NCBI RefSeq assembly: GCF_028751195.1
Contig: NZ_CP066784.1
Span: 744,001 to 808,000 of the forward strand
Length of the DNA: 64,000 nucleotides
Source of the DNA: Alicyclobacillus sp. ALC3
GTDB taxonomy: Bacteria; Bacillota; Bacilli; Alicyclobacillales; Alicyclobacillaceae
Direction of reading: 5' to 3'
The notes beneath the pieces are model-generated. The model was not told where the DNA came from. It did no database searches and saw only the letters and a list, made by a program, of their open reading frames with translations. The position numbers were made by a program, and so were the translations under genes. Below, piece after piece: positions 24,747 to 31,831 of the stretch (position 1 is the first letter of the stretch; the number at the start of each line of letters is the position of its first letter).

Positions 24747-25367
24747 CTACTGCGCATACTTGCCGTACACCGTTTCGGACACCGACAGGTCGAGGCCAAA
24801 CCTCTCTACCGTTGCCATCAGGTCAACCGTGTCATCGAGAACTGCTTGACGCTTAGCCAACATTTCCGGCGACATGGCTCCTTTCTTCACCATCTTGGGG
24901 TGGCCGTACAACGTCGAGACAGTCTTGTTGGCGATGGTATTGGCCTTGATGTAGTCGACCTTCACGGGTTGGCGCAACGACTCCCTGAGTCGTTCCATCG
25001 CTTCCATCTGGTGTTCCTTGTCGAGCATCCGAAAGACTTGGAAACCTTCGAGACCGGAGGCATGACGCAGCGACTCAAGAACATCGAATACCCAGTCCTG
25101 AAAGGCCGTTGCTTCCTTCTTGCGACTCTTGAACACCAGTCGGTAAATATTCTTTGGACTGACCGCATTGACTTGTTGTTCACGGCCCATCGAGTCGATG
25201 GCCTTAACAGTAGTAACCCCATCTGACGGTAGACTCTTCAATGCTCGGGTGACTTGATGCAGCTCCAACGCGCGGCAGATATCGACCGCGACGCCCCACC
25301 ACTCACCGGGATGCTTGTCAACGAATCGGATGGTACTGCCGTTCCAGTTCTCTGTGCGGATGTTCAC
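24747..25367 (-). CDS. BRO-N domain phage regulator
   Basis: A 206-residue protein starting at GTG in a GTGA overlap with the cro-like gene, behind AAGGAGGTGACCTC. Residues of about 10-105 are BRO-N (STIRFVDKHPGEWWGVAVD, MGREQQVNAVSPKNIYRLVFK). The C-terminal half is helical and lacks a clear KilAC domain (DYIKANTIANKTVSTLYGHP). Its place right after cro suggests a role in the lysis/lysogeny choice. Confidence 0.7.
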   Translation of the reverse strand: MNIRTENWNGSTIRFVDKHPGEWWGVAVDICRALELHQVTRALKSLPSDGVTTVKAIDSMGREQQVNAVSPKNIYRLVFKSRKKEATAFQDWVFDVLESLRHASGLEGFQVFRMLDKEHQMEAMERLRESLRQPVKVDYIKANTIANKTVSTLYGHPKMVKKGAMSPEMLAKRQAVLDDTVDLMATVERFGLDLSVSETVYGKYAQ

Positions 25368-25627
25368 GAGGTCACCTCCTTAGGCGCTGGTGGTTGTGCC
25401 GCGGATGTTTCATCCTTAGAATCTAAGTTCTTGTCCACAAAAAAAATCATCGGATCTACATTCAACGCCTTGATACAAATGTTTTTGAACTCTTCTGCCC
25501 GCATGGGAGACGTTCCGTCAAGAATACGGTATATGCGCTTCTCGTTAATTCCGGCGCGCTTCGCCACAAATAGTTTTGTTATTCCGTGGTCTTCCAAGTA
25601 CTTGCGAAGGCGCTCTTCTGTTTTCAT
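25364..25627 (-). CDS. Cro-like helix-turn-helix protein
   Basis: An 87-residue protein. Residues 1-65 form a short Cro/CI-type helix-turn-helix (ITKLFVAKRAGINEKRIYRIL, split), with a short acidic, Pro-rich tail. It is divergent from the S24 repressor and is the first gene of the leftward operon, which is the Cro position. Confidence 0.72.
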   Translation of the reverse strand: MKTEERLRKYLEDHGITKLFVAKRAGINEKRIYRILDGTSPMRAEEFKNICIKALNVDPMIFFVDKNLDSKDETSAAQPPAPKEVTS

Positions 25628-25768
25628 ACCTTCCCCTCCCGTCCTGTGAATCTAAGTATTTCATGTGACAAACATACTACTTAGGATATAAGGTGTCAAG
25701 CGTTTTTTCACATTATCTAAGGAAAATGTCTTAGGGATAAAGGTACAAGTTAGTATATACAGGTAGAG
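25628..25768. promoter_or_regulatory. Lysis/lysogeny operator region
   Basis: This 141-base AT-rich gap divides the leftward early operon from the rightward repressor gene. It repeats half-sites of the form ATCTAAG / CTTAGGAT: at about 25648-25654 (ATCTAAG), 25680-25687 (ACTTAGGA), 25716-25723 (TATCTAAG) and 25730-25738 (CTTAGGGAT). The last two face each other with an 8-base centre, as do the first two at a longer distance. These are probable binding sites for CI and Cro. Exact promoter hexamers cannot be fixed by eye. Confidence 0.6.
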
Positions 25769-26494
25769 GTGAGAACGATCAAAACATTTCCAGCCAGGCT
25801 CCGGTCAGCACGCGAGCGCACCGGATTATCACAAACGGCAGCTGCTAAGAAAATCGGGATTAGTCCAAAAACCATGAGTGGCTACGAAAACGAAGTCAGC
25901 TCTCCGGACTACGACACGTTGGCGAAAATCGCGTCTTTGTATGGGGTGACGACGGATTTCCTTTTAGGGAGGTCCAATGTCCCATTTTTAAATGCACCAC
26001 GCAAACCAACCGGGAACCAGACCCTTGCGGAACGGCTCGCGGCGGAAGGGGTTGCTCTACCAGCCCCGCAAGACACGTCCGACCTCATCGGCAGAGGCCC
26101 CCTGCGAAACATTCCTATCGTCGCGGAAATCGCGTGTGGCGAGCCTTTGTTCACTGAGGACTCTATCATCGGCTGGCAGGCTATTGATACAGGCGCTGTC
26201 AACCTGAACGGTGGCGAATACGTGTGGCTCAAAGCCAAAGGGGAGAGCATGATCGACGCCGGAATCAGAAGCGGCCAGTTGGTTTTGATTCGGCTACAGC
26301 CAGAAGTCGAACATGGAGAAATCGCGGCCGTGTGTGTAGATGCGGAGAATGCAACGCTGAAAACGGTCATGTTCGACGGGGACCAGATTGTCCTTCGACC
26401 TGAGAATAAAACAATGGTCCCCAAGACATACGACAAAGCACGCATTAGGATTGTCGGTAAGGCGGTGCCGTTGCCGTTTTGGAGCGGCGTGTGA
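25769..26494 (+). CDS. CI-like repressor with S24 (LexA-type) peptidase domain
   Basis: A 241-residue lysogeny repressor. Residues 6-70 are an XRE helix-turn-helix (LSQTAAAKKIGISPKTMSGYE, split). Residues of about 115-235 are the S24 domain: a probable self-cleavage Cys-Gly in VAEIACGEPL, the catalytic Ser in GESMIDAGI and catalytic Lys in ATLKTV. RecA-promoted self-cleavage would induce the prophage. The GTG start is close to AGGTAGAG. Confidence 0.85.
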   Translation: MRTIKTFPARLRSARERTGLSQTAAAKKIGISPKTMSGYENEVSSPDYDTLAKIASLYGVTTDFLLGRSNVPFLNAPRKPTGNQTLAERLAAEGVALPAPQDTSDLIGRGPLRNIPIVAEIACGEPLFTEDSIIGWQAIDTGAVNLNGGEYVWLKAKGESMIDAGIRSGQLVLIRLQPEVEHGEIAAVCVDAENATLKTVMFDGDQIVLRPENKTMVPKTYDKARIRIVGKAVPLPFWSGV

Positions 26495-26518
26495 TGTCAT
26501 AAAAGGGATGTGCTGAGG

Positions 26519-27052
26519 ATGGGTGTTTCAAAAGAAGAGATCGAGAGGCAACTCGCGGAGCTTGGAAAATTCGATCGCTGGTTCACCAAGAAGGAAATCA
26601 AGTATCTTCCCGAAGTTATTGAACCTGGTGAGAAGATTCACGCCGTAACAAGCGGTATGCATGACAACTCCACATGGCTGATCGTGGCGACCCAGCGGCG
26701 GATTCTTTTCTTGGACAAGGGTATGATGGGCGGCTTGAAACAGTTGTCCATTTCCCTAGACAAGATCAGTGGCGTTCGACATCAAGCCGGGTGGATACAA
26801 GGAAAGATTGAAATTGATGCATCCGGTGTCGCTAAGAAAATAGAAAATATCTCGAAAGAAGATGTAGTCAGAGTGGCGAACGTCGTCTCGCGTCTACTGG
26901 CCGAAAGGGAAAGCAAGAACGAAGTGGCGGCATCCACGGAAAGAGACGACTCGGTATCGAAACTTGAAAGGCTTGCGAAATTAAAGGCACAAGGCGTTTT
27001 GACCGACGAGGAGTTTGCGGAAGAGAAGAAGAAAGTGTTGCGTGGTATGTGA
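26519..27052 (+). CDS. PH-domain protein with C-terminal SHOCT segment
   Basis: A 177-residue protein (a GTG nine bases upstream could be the start). Residues of about 40-115 look like a bacterial PH domain (HDNSTWLIVATQRRILFLDKG, split; SISLDKISGVRH). The C-terminal 30 residues are a SHOCT helix (LERLAKLKAQGVLTDEEFAEEKKKVL, split). This YokE-like combination is common in Firmicute genomes and prophages; its role is unknown. Located between repressor and integrase, where lysogenic cargo genes are found. Confidence 0.7.
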   Translation: MGVSKEEIERQLAELGKFDRWFTKKEIKYLPEVIEPGEKIHAVTSGMHDNSTWLIVATQRRILFLDKGMMGGLKQLSISLDKISGVRHQAGWIQGKIEIDASGVAKKIENISKEDVVRVANVVSRLLAERESKNEVAASTERDDSVSKLERLAKLKAQGVLTDEEFAEEKKKVLRGM

Positions 27053-27074
27053 TCGGCAATTGCTGGCCCCCTAC

Positions 27075-27194
27075 CGCATCTATGCAATAAACACAAACCC
27101 GTACCGGGTGTGTGGTGGTTGAGGTAAGGCATAGGCTAAAGAGGTAAGATTGCTCTAGGTGCGTAACTATCGCATCTATGCAATAGAGACAAAC
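27075..27194. repeat. Pair of 24-base direct repeats
   Basis: CGCATCTATGCAATA followed by A-rich ACAAAC occurs at 27075-27098 and again at 27171-27194 with two mismatches. The pair brackets the gap ahead of the DUF4352 gene, so the gap may hold a tandem promoter or a trace of insertion. Confidence 0.6.
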
Positions 27195-27215
27195 AAACAG
27201 TAGGGGTGAACCAAG

Positions 27216-27830
27216 ATGGCAGGCAAACCGAAGAAAGCGTTATGGAAGCGTTGGTGGGTATGGGTTGGTGGATTCGTTGTCCTCATCATCATCATTGCAT
27301 CCGTCGGGAATGGCGGCGCGAGTTCGACGCCAACCACGGCACCGGCAGGCAACTCCACGACTGGTGGCGCGGCAAAAACACCAAACACCACGAAGCCAGT
27401 AGCGAGCAAGCCTACAGCGCCGAAGTCGACTACACCGGTCTACAGGATCGGAACCCCGGTGACGGTTGGACATCTCACCGTGACCGTTGACAAAGTGACT
27501 TACCAGCAACAAATCACAAATGCGATCGGTAGCCTGAGTGCCAAGAGCGGGATATGGATGATTGCCGAGGTAACGGTCAAAAACAACGATACAAGCGCTC
27601 ACACCATTGACTCATCTATGTTCACGTTGCTACAGGGCAAGTCGAAGTATCAGGCGTCAAACAGCGCGACGATGTACATGAACGGCGTCACTTTCTCGTA
27701 TGACCAGCTGAACCCCGGACTGTCCGAGACAGGTACCTTAGCGTTCGACGTGCCTGCACAAGGGAAGTATCAGATGCAAGTCACCGGGGGCATGTTCTCT
27801 CTGTCGAGCGCGACGATAAACCTTTACTAA
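27216..27830 (+). CDS. Membrane-anchored DUF4352-type protein
   Basis: A 204-residue protein. Basic start (MAGKPKKALWKRWW), one membrane helix (VGGFVVLIIIIASV, residues of about 17-31), a Thr/Pro/Ala linker (32-75), then a beta-rich extracellular domain (GHLTVTVDKVTYQQQ, GIWMIAEVTVKNNDTSAHT) resembling the DUF4352 telokin-like fold. Such proteins are often lysogenic cargo exposed at the cell surface. Function unknown. Confidence 0.65.
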   Translation: MAGKPKKALWKRWWVWVGGFVVLIIIIASVGNGGASSTPTTAPAGNSTTGGAAKTPNTTKPVASKPTAPKSTTPVYRIGTPVTVGHLTVTVDKVTYQQQITNAIGSLSAKSGIWMIAEVTVKNNDTSAHTIDSSMFTLLQGKSKYQASNSATMYMNGVTFSYDQLNPGLSETGTLAFDVPAQGKYQMQVTGGMFSLSSATINLY

Positions 27831-27858
27831 AGCCGCACAATTTTACAGGAGTGATACC

Positions 27859-27933
27859 ATGCGCGCCGTTGCCTATGCACGGTACAGTTCACCACCGAAT
27901 GCAAGTGACGCACAGGTGCGCGCTTTGTGGTAG
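27859..27933 (+). pseudogene. Remnant of a serine recombinase N-terminus
   Basis: A 24-codon ORF with a strong ribosome site (AGGAGTGATACC before ATG) reads MRAVAYARYSSPPNASDAQV and ends at TAG 27931-27933. AYARYSS plus DAQVRAL matches the catalytic start of large serine recombinases and the start of the intact gene at 28583. It is not a copy of that gene at base level. Best read as a decayed or truncated recombinase of different origin. Confidence 0.6.
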
Positions 27934-27953
27934 GATGGACGCGGGGTGATTTC

Positions 27954-28667
27954 GTGGCAAAGCCCGGAGTAAAACGCGAGGACCTTAGTGGCGCGAAGTT
28001 CGGAAGATGGACAGTGTTGGGGCACGTGGGACAGACCCGGAGCCGAAAAAGCCTTTGGGAGTGTTTGTGCGACTGTGGAAGAAAGAAGATCGTCCCAGGC
28101 GATTCTCTGAAAGGCGGCCGAAGCAGGAGTTGCGGGTGCCTAACGATCGAAGCCACCATCGGCAGGACAAAACATGGAGACGCGCGGCGTGGCGCGAGCA
28201 GACGAAAAATATATAATGCGTGGTCCGGTATGCTCCAAAGGTGTGAGAACAACAACCACGGCAGTTATCGACTTTACGGAGGCCGCGGCATAAAGGTCTG
28301 CGATGAATGGCACGACTATCCGACGTTCAAGGACTGGGCGCTCCGCCACGGCTACTTCGAGGGTTGCAATATAGACCGGGTCGACCCCTCCGGCAACTAC
28401 GAGCCGTCCAATTGCAGACTCGTCACACCTCTGACGAATGCGAATAACCGACGCAACAATGTGGTGCTGCAGCTATATGGCGAGAAACGCACGGTGTCCG
28501 AATGGTCTAGGTTGGTAGGGATCAACGAGAGGGCGATTCGTAGCAGACTGCATAGAGGATGGACGGTCAAGGAGGCATTGGAATGTCCTTTAGGGCAGCA
28601 TGCTACGCGAGATACTCCAGCGACAGCCAGCGCCACGAGAGCATTGCCGCTCAAGCGAGGGCAATAG
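27954..28667 (+). CDS. HNH/AP2-type homing endonuclease-like protein
   Basis: A 237-residue protein from GTG behind GGGGTGATTTC. The N-terminal part is a zinc-finger-like segment (WECLCDCGRKKIVPGDSL, SCGCL). The middle is the common phage HNH pattern (YNAWSGMLQRCENN, YGGRGIKVCDEWHDY, CNIDRVDPSGNYEPSNCR). The C-terminus is a helix-turn-helix (KRTVSEWSRLVGINERAIRS). The last 28 codons overlap the recombinase gene and look like read-through. Probably a mobile endonuclease lodged at the recombinase start. Confidence 0.72.
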   Translation: MAKPGVKREDLSGAKFGRWTVLGHVGQTRSRKSLWECLCDCGRKKIVPGDSLKGGRSRSCGCLTIEATIGRTKHGDARRGASRRKIYNAWSGMLQRCENNNHGSYRLYGGRGIKVCDEWHDYPTFKDWALRHGYFEGCNIDRVDPSGNYEPSNCRLVTPLTNANNRRNNVVLQLYGEKRTVSEWSRLVGINERAIRSRLHRGWTVKEALECPLGQHATRDTPATASATRALPLKRGQ

Positions 28668-30094
28668 AAGAGTACTGCAAGCGACGGGGCTACACGCTCG
28701 TCGCTTCTTATGTTGATGAGGCACTAACGGCGACCTCCGACCGTCGCCCCCAGTTTCAGCGGATGATCGAAGACTCAAAGACGCGCACCTTCGACGTTGT
28801 TATCGTGCATAAGCTGGACCGCTTTGCGCGGGACCGTTATGACTCCGCGTACTACAAACGCCAGCTCCGCACGAACGGTGTGCGCCTCGAAAGTGTGCTC
28901 GAGAACCTCGACGACAGCCCTGAGTCTGTGGTGCTGGAGTCTGTACTTGAAGGAATGGCGGAATACTATAGTAAGAACCTTGCACGGGAGGTGCGCAAAG
29001 GGTTGAGAGAAAACGCAATGAAGGCGAAGCACACGGGTGGCCCTCCGCCGTACGGCTACCGCGTCAATCCGCAGACGAAGGAATTGGAGATCGATGAGGC
29101 GCAAGCGCCAGCTGTGCGCTACTACTTTGAGGCAATGGCGGCCGGAAAGTCGTTGCAGCAGATTACTGACGAAATCAACGGGATGGGGTACCGCACGCGG
29201 CGCGGCAATCCGTTCACCAAAAACTCATTTTGGGAGTGGAGTCAGAATCGCAAGTACATGGGAGTCTACACCTGGGATGTGCATGACGCGAAGAATCCAG
29301 ACGGCACAGCGAACGGTCACCGTGTGCGCGATTGGGACAAGCAGACGGTTGTGGAGGGTGGGGTACCCCCTATCGTCACCAAAGAACTGTGGGAGCGTGT
29401 GAACGCGACTGTAGAGGGGCGCAGACGCGCGCCTGGAGAGTTCAAGGCACAGACTCCTTACCTGTTATCAGGAAAGATCCGATGTGGAGAGTGCAACGAG
29501 GCATACGTAACGATGTCAACCACCAAGACACGAGGCGAAAAGCGTTATCGCAACTCCTACTATCGCTGCCGTGGGTGCAAGGATTCGATCCCAAAGGATC
29601 GCCTCGAGGAACGTGTCATAGAGATTCTGGACGAGAAAGTGTTCAGTGCGGAAGCCCTCCAAAGAATTGTCCAAGACGTAAAGCGTGCGCTTAGCGACGA
29701 ACGGCGAGCGCTGAGTCGCGACGAGAAGCCAGTGCGCAAAGAGATCGGTGAGTTGTCCAGCAAGATAGACCGCATGCTGGATGCCATTGCAGACGGCACC
29801 GTCACAACGGACTTGGTGCGTGACCGGTTGAAGGCAGCCGCAGATCGCAAGACCGTTCTCGAGGCCGAACTTGAACGAATGAACAAACTAAAGGACGTCG
29901 CTATCCCTGATGAGGTGGTCACGAGTTATCTCACCACACTGAAAGACCGCCTGCACGTCGGCAATGACACCGAGCGCAAGGCGGTCATCAGTTCTCTCGT
30001 CGAGTGGATCGAAATTTCGCACGATAGAGAGGCACGAACCCGCAGTATTAAAGCATCTGTCTTGCATTTCATTGGTAGCGGCGGAGGGATTTGA
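28583..30094 (+). CDS. Large serine recombinase (phage integrase)
   Basis: A 503-residue site-specific recombinase that would integrate and excise the prophage. Start ATG behind AAGGAGGCATTGGA. The catalytic resolvase domain (1-150) shows YARYSSDSQ with catalytic Ser12 and the IVHKLDRFARDRYD motif. The Recombinase domain follows (about 160-270: GGPPPYGYRVNPQTKELEID, split), then a zinc ribbon (CGECN ... CRGC, about 293-335) and a coiled coil. The last codons (SGGGI) and the stop lie inside the tRNA-Met gene, so the gene's end is set by the attachment site. Confidence 0.93.
   Translation: MSFRAACYARYSSDSQRHESIAAQARAIEEYCKRRGYTLVASYVDEALTATSDRRPQFQRMIEDSKTRTFDVVIVHKLDRFARDRYDSAYYKRQLRTNGVRLESVLENLDDSPESVVLESVLEGMAEYYSKNLAREVRKGLRENAMKAKHTGGPPPYGYRVNPQTKELEIDEAQAPAVRYYFEAMAAGKSLQQITDEINGMGYRTRRGNPFTKNSFWEWSQNRKYMGVYTWDVHDAKNPDGTANGHRVRDWDKQTVVEGGVPPIVTKELWERVNATVEGRRRAPGEFKAQTPYLLSGKIRCGECNEAYVTMSTTKTRGEKRYRNSYYRCRGCKDSIPKDRLEERVIEILDEKVFSAEALQRIVQDVKRALSDERRALSRDEKPVRKEIGELSSKIDRMLDAIADGTVTTDLVRDRLKAAADRKTVLEAELERMNKLKDVAIPDEVVTSYLTTLKDRLHVGNDTERKAVISSLVEWIEISHDREARTRSIKASVLHFIGSGGGI
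30073..30094. other. Probable attachment site half (attL/attR) in tRNA-Met 3' end
   Basis: The phage recombinase reading frame runs 22 bases into the 3' end of tRNA-Met and stops there. Phage sequence therefore abuts the tRNA acceptor/T-arm. The matching copy should be at the unseen left end of the prophage. Confidence 0.6.
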
Positions 30095-30149
30095 ACCCCC
30101 GACACCACGGGTATGAACCGTGTGCTCTGACCAACTGAGCTACGCCGCC
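30073..30149 (-). tRNA. tRNA-Met (CAU anticodon)
   Basis: A complete 77-base cloverleaf on the minus strand: acceptor GGCGGCG pairing with CGCCGCT, D-arm with AGTTGGTCAGAGC, anticodon loop TTCATAC, T-arm GGGTTCAAATCCC, and an encoded CCA. The CAU anticodon could also be the Ile2 type after lysidine modification. The prophage ends inside its 3' part. Confidence 0.92.
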
Positions 30150-30153
30150 ATGC

Positions 30154-30247
30154 TGGCGGAGAGAGAGGGATTCGAACCCTCGAGACGGGTTTAAACCGCC
30201 TACACGATTTCCAATCGTGCTCCTTCGACCAACTCGGACATCTCTCC
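30154..30247 (-). tRNA. tRNA-Ser (GGA anticodon)
   Basis: A complete 94-base class II tRNA with a long variable arm: acceptor GGAGAGA / TCTCTCC, anticodon loop with GGA (TTGGAAA), T-arm GGGTTCGAATCCC and encoded CCA. It precedes tRNA-Met by four bases on the same strand, so both are cotranscribed. Confidence 0.94.
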
Positions 30248-30463
30248 GTGGCCTTGCGATCACCATGCCTCTCGACAGGCGACATGTGATATCTTAGCAC
30301 GACAACCTGTCTGCAGGCAAGCGGAATCTTAAGGCAAACGCGACGTTCCATCGCGGCGGTTTTCCGCAAGTTTCCCAGAAGCCGCAAGGCAGTTGCAGGC
30401 CACGTGCCGGCGAGCTGCGATGCGGCTTCCGGGAGGCTCTTTGGGATGTCGCCGCGACGCTTC

Positions 30464-31687
30464 CTACAGGTTGAACAGCCCTGCGACGCCGAGCGCGTCG
30501 GAGAGGATGTGGTCGGCGCCGCGATCCTCGAAAATTGGTCGCGCCCCCTCACCTTCCAACCCTGTCAGAACGGCGGCGAAGTCGCAGCCGATGGCGCGCG
30601 CTGCGAGAAAGTCTGCGACCGAGTCGCCGACGACGAGCACCTTCTTCGCTTCGTCGGCCGGCAGCGGCAGCGGGTGCGCGAGGACCTGCTTCACGTCGCG
30701 CGTCCGCAGATAGCTGCGTAGGTAGGAAAACGGGTTCGGCTTCGAGAGCGGCGCGGCTTCCGGAATGGCGCGCTCGGTGTTCAGCACGTCGCTCGCGGTC
30801 GTGATGCGCTCGCGGTCAAAGGGCTGCAGCCAGCCGATGGCGTCGAGCGGCACCATCGTCTCGAGCTCCGGCCGTCCGGTCGCGATGCCGAGCGAGACGC
30901 CTGCGGCCTTCAGCGACTCGAGCATGGAGAGGAAGGCGGGGCGGTCGACAAGCGCGATCTCGTCGGTCAAAAACCCCTTCTTCCCCGCTTGCCGGGTCTC
31001 GTTGACGTGCGCATCGCCGACGTACCACTCCTGGAATGTCTGCTGGCAGACGTCCCAGAGGACGCGGCCGCTCCCGAATGGGGTGATGCCGGGTAGCGCC
31101 CGCTGCAACACAGCCTCGACGGCGGCGAACAGGCCGGCTTTGTCGGCGGCAGGCTCGACTTCAGCGACGAAGTCGGCAAATTTTACGGCCGCGGTGACGT
31201 GGGCGGCGGCGACGTTCGCGGCGGCGAGGTGCTGGCCGAGGGTGTGGAGGGCGGCGCGACTCCAACCGTTCGCGACGGCTGGCTCCAGCGCGGCGCGGAC
31301 TTCTGCGGCTCCCGCCTGCGCGACCCAGGCCTCGACGAGGTACGCGATCTGCATCGCCGCCTGCAGGTACACCATGTCCCAGTTGGCGTTGACGCCACGG
31401 CTCTTGATGGCGTACAGCACGGCGTCGTCGGCGAACACGATGCGGCGAATGGCGCGGATGTGCTCCTCGGCGAGGTCGACGGTGAACGGGGGCAGGGCGG
31501 TTGCTTGGCTGGCGGCGGTGACGTTGGGGGCGGCTGCGTTGCCGGCCGCGGTGACGTTGGCCTCCACCGGTCGCGCCAGGTACTGCGGGCTGTGGAGAAT
31601 CTCGTATACCGTCAACGCAGACGCGTCAAAGTAGCGCTCCTCACTCAGCATGACTCCATCGACGTCGAACAACACGGTCTGGTACAC
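30464..31687 (-). CDS. HAD-superfamily hydrolase
   Basis: A 407-residue protein with the HAD nucleophile motif FDVDGVM (Asp8, Asp10), motif II in GIATGRPE, a Lys in PLSKPNPF, and motif IV VLVVGDSVADFLAA. It probably removes phosphate from a small metabolite; the substrate cannot be told. It is longer than most family members because of Ala/Asn/Thr-rich insertions (VTAAGNAAAPNVTAAS near residue 45 and AAANVAAAHVTAAV near 155). It stands alone after the tRNA pair. Confidence 0.78.
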   Translation of the reverse strand: MYQTVLFDVDGVMLSEERYFDASALTVYEILHSPQYLARPVEANVTAAGNAAAPNVTAASQATALPPFTVDLAEEHIRAIRRIVFADDAVLYAIKSRGVNANWDMVYLQAAMQIAYLVEAWVAQAGAAEVRAALEPAVANGWSRAALHTLGQHLAAANVAAAHVTAAVKFADFVAEVEPAADKAGLFAAVEAVLQRALPGITPFGSGRVLWDVCQQTFQEWYVGDAHVNETRQAGKKGFLTDEIALVDRPAFLSMLESLKAAGVSLGIATGRPELETMVPLDAIGWLQPFDRERITTASDVLNTERAIPEAAPLSKPNPFSYLRSYLRTRDVKQVLAHPLPLPADEAKKVLVVGDSVADFLAARAIGCDFAAVLTGLEGEGARPIFEDRGADHILSDALGVAGLFNL

Positions 31688-31831
31688 GGGGATGCTCCCT
31701 TCGTTTCGATAGAGTGTTGGTGCAAACTTATGGGGTGTAGATCCCGGCTGCGGCTGCTACCGGGATCGGATGCTAGGTCGGATTCGGGACCCGATTCGCG
31801 ACCTTCATCGGGATCCGATTCGGGATCGCGC

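Larger units (their letters stand above)
1..30094. mobile_element. Prophage, right-hand part (left end outside window)
   Basis: Phage genes run without interruption from the window start to a large serine recombinase that ends inside a tRNA-Met gene. The order is typical of a temperate siphovirus of Firmicutes: recombinase, cargo, repressor, Cro, antirepressors, recombination genes, late regulator, terminase, portal, protease, capsid, connectors. Nearly everything left of 25627 lies on the minus strand with stop/start overlaps, suggesting one long transcription unit. Tail and lysis genes and the left attachment site are not in the window. The head and recombination genes are all open, so the element may be functional, but the missing part cannot be judged. 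Confidence 0.93.
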
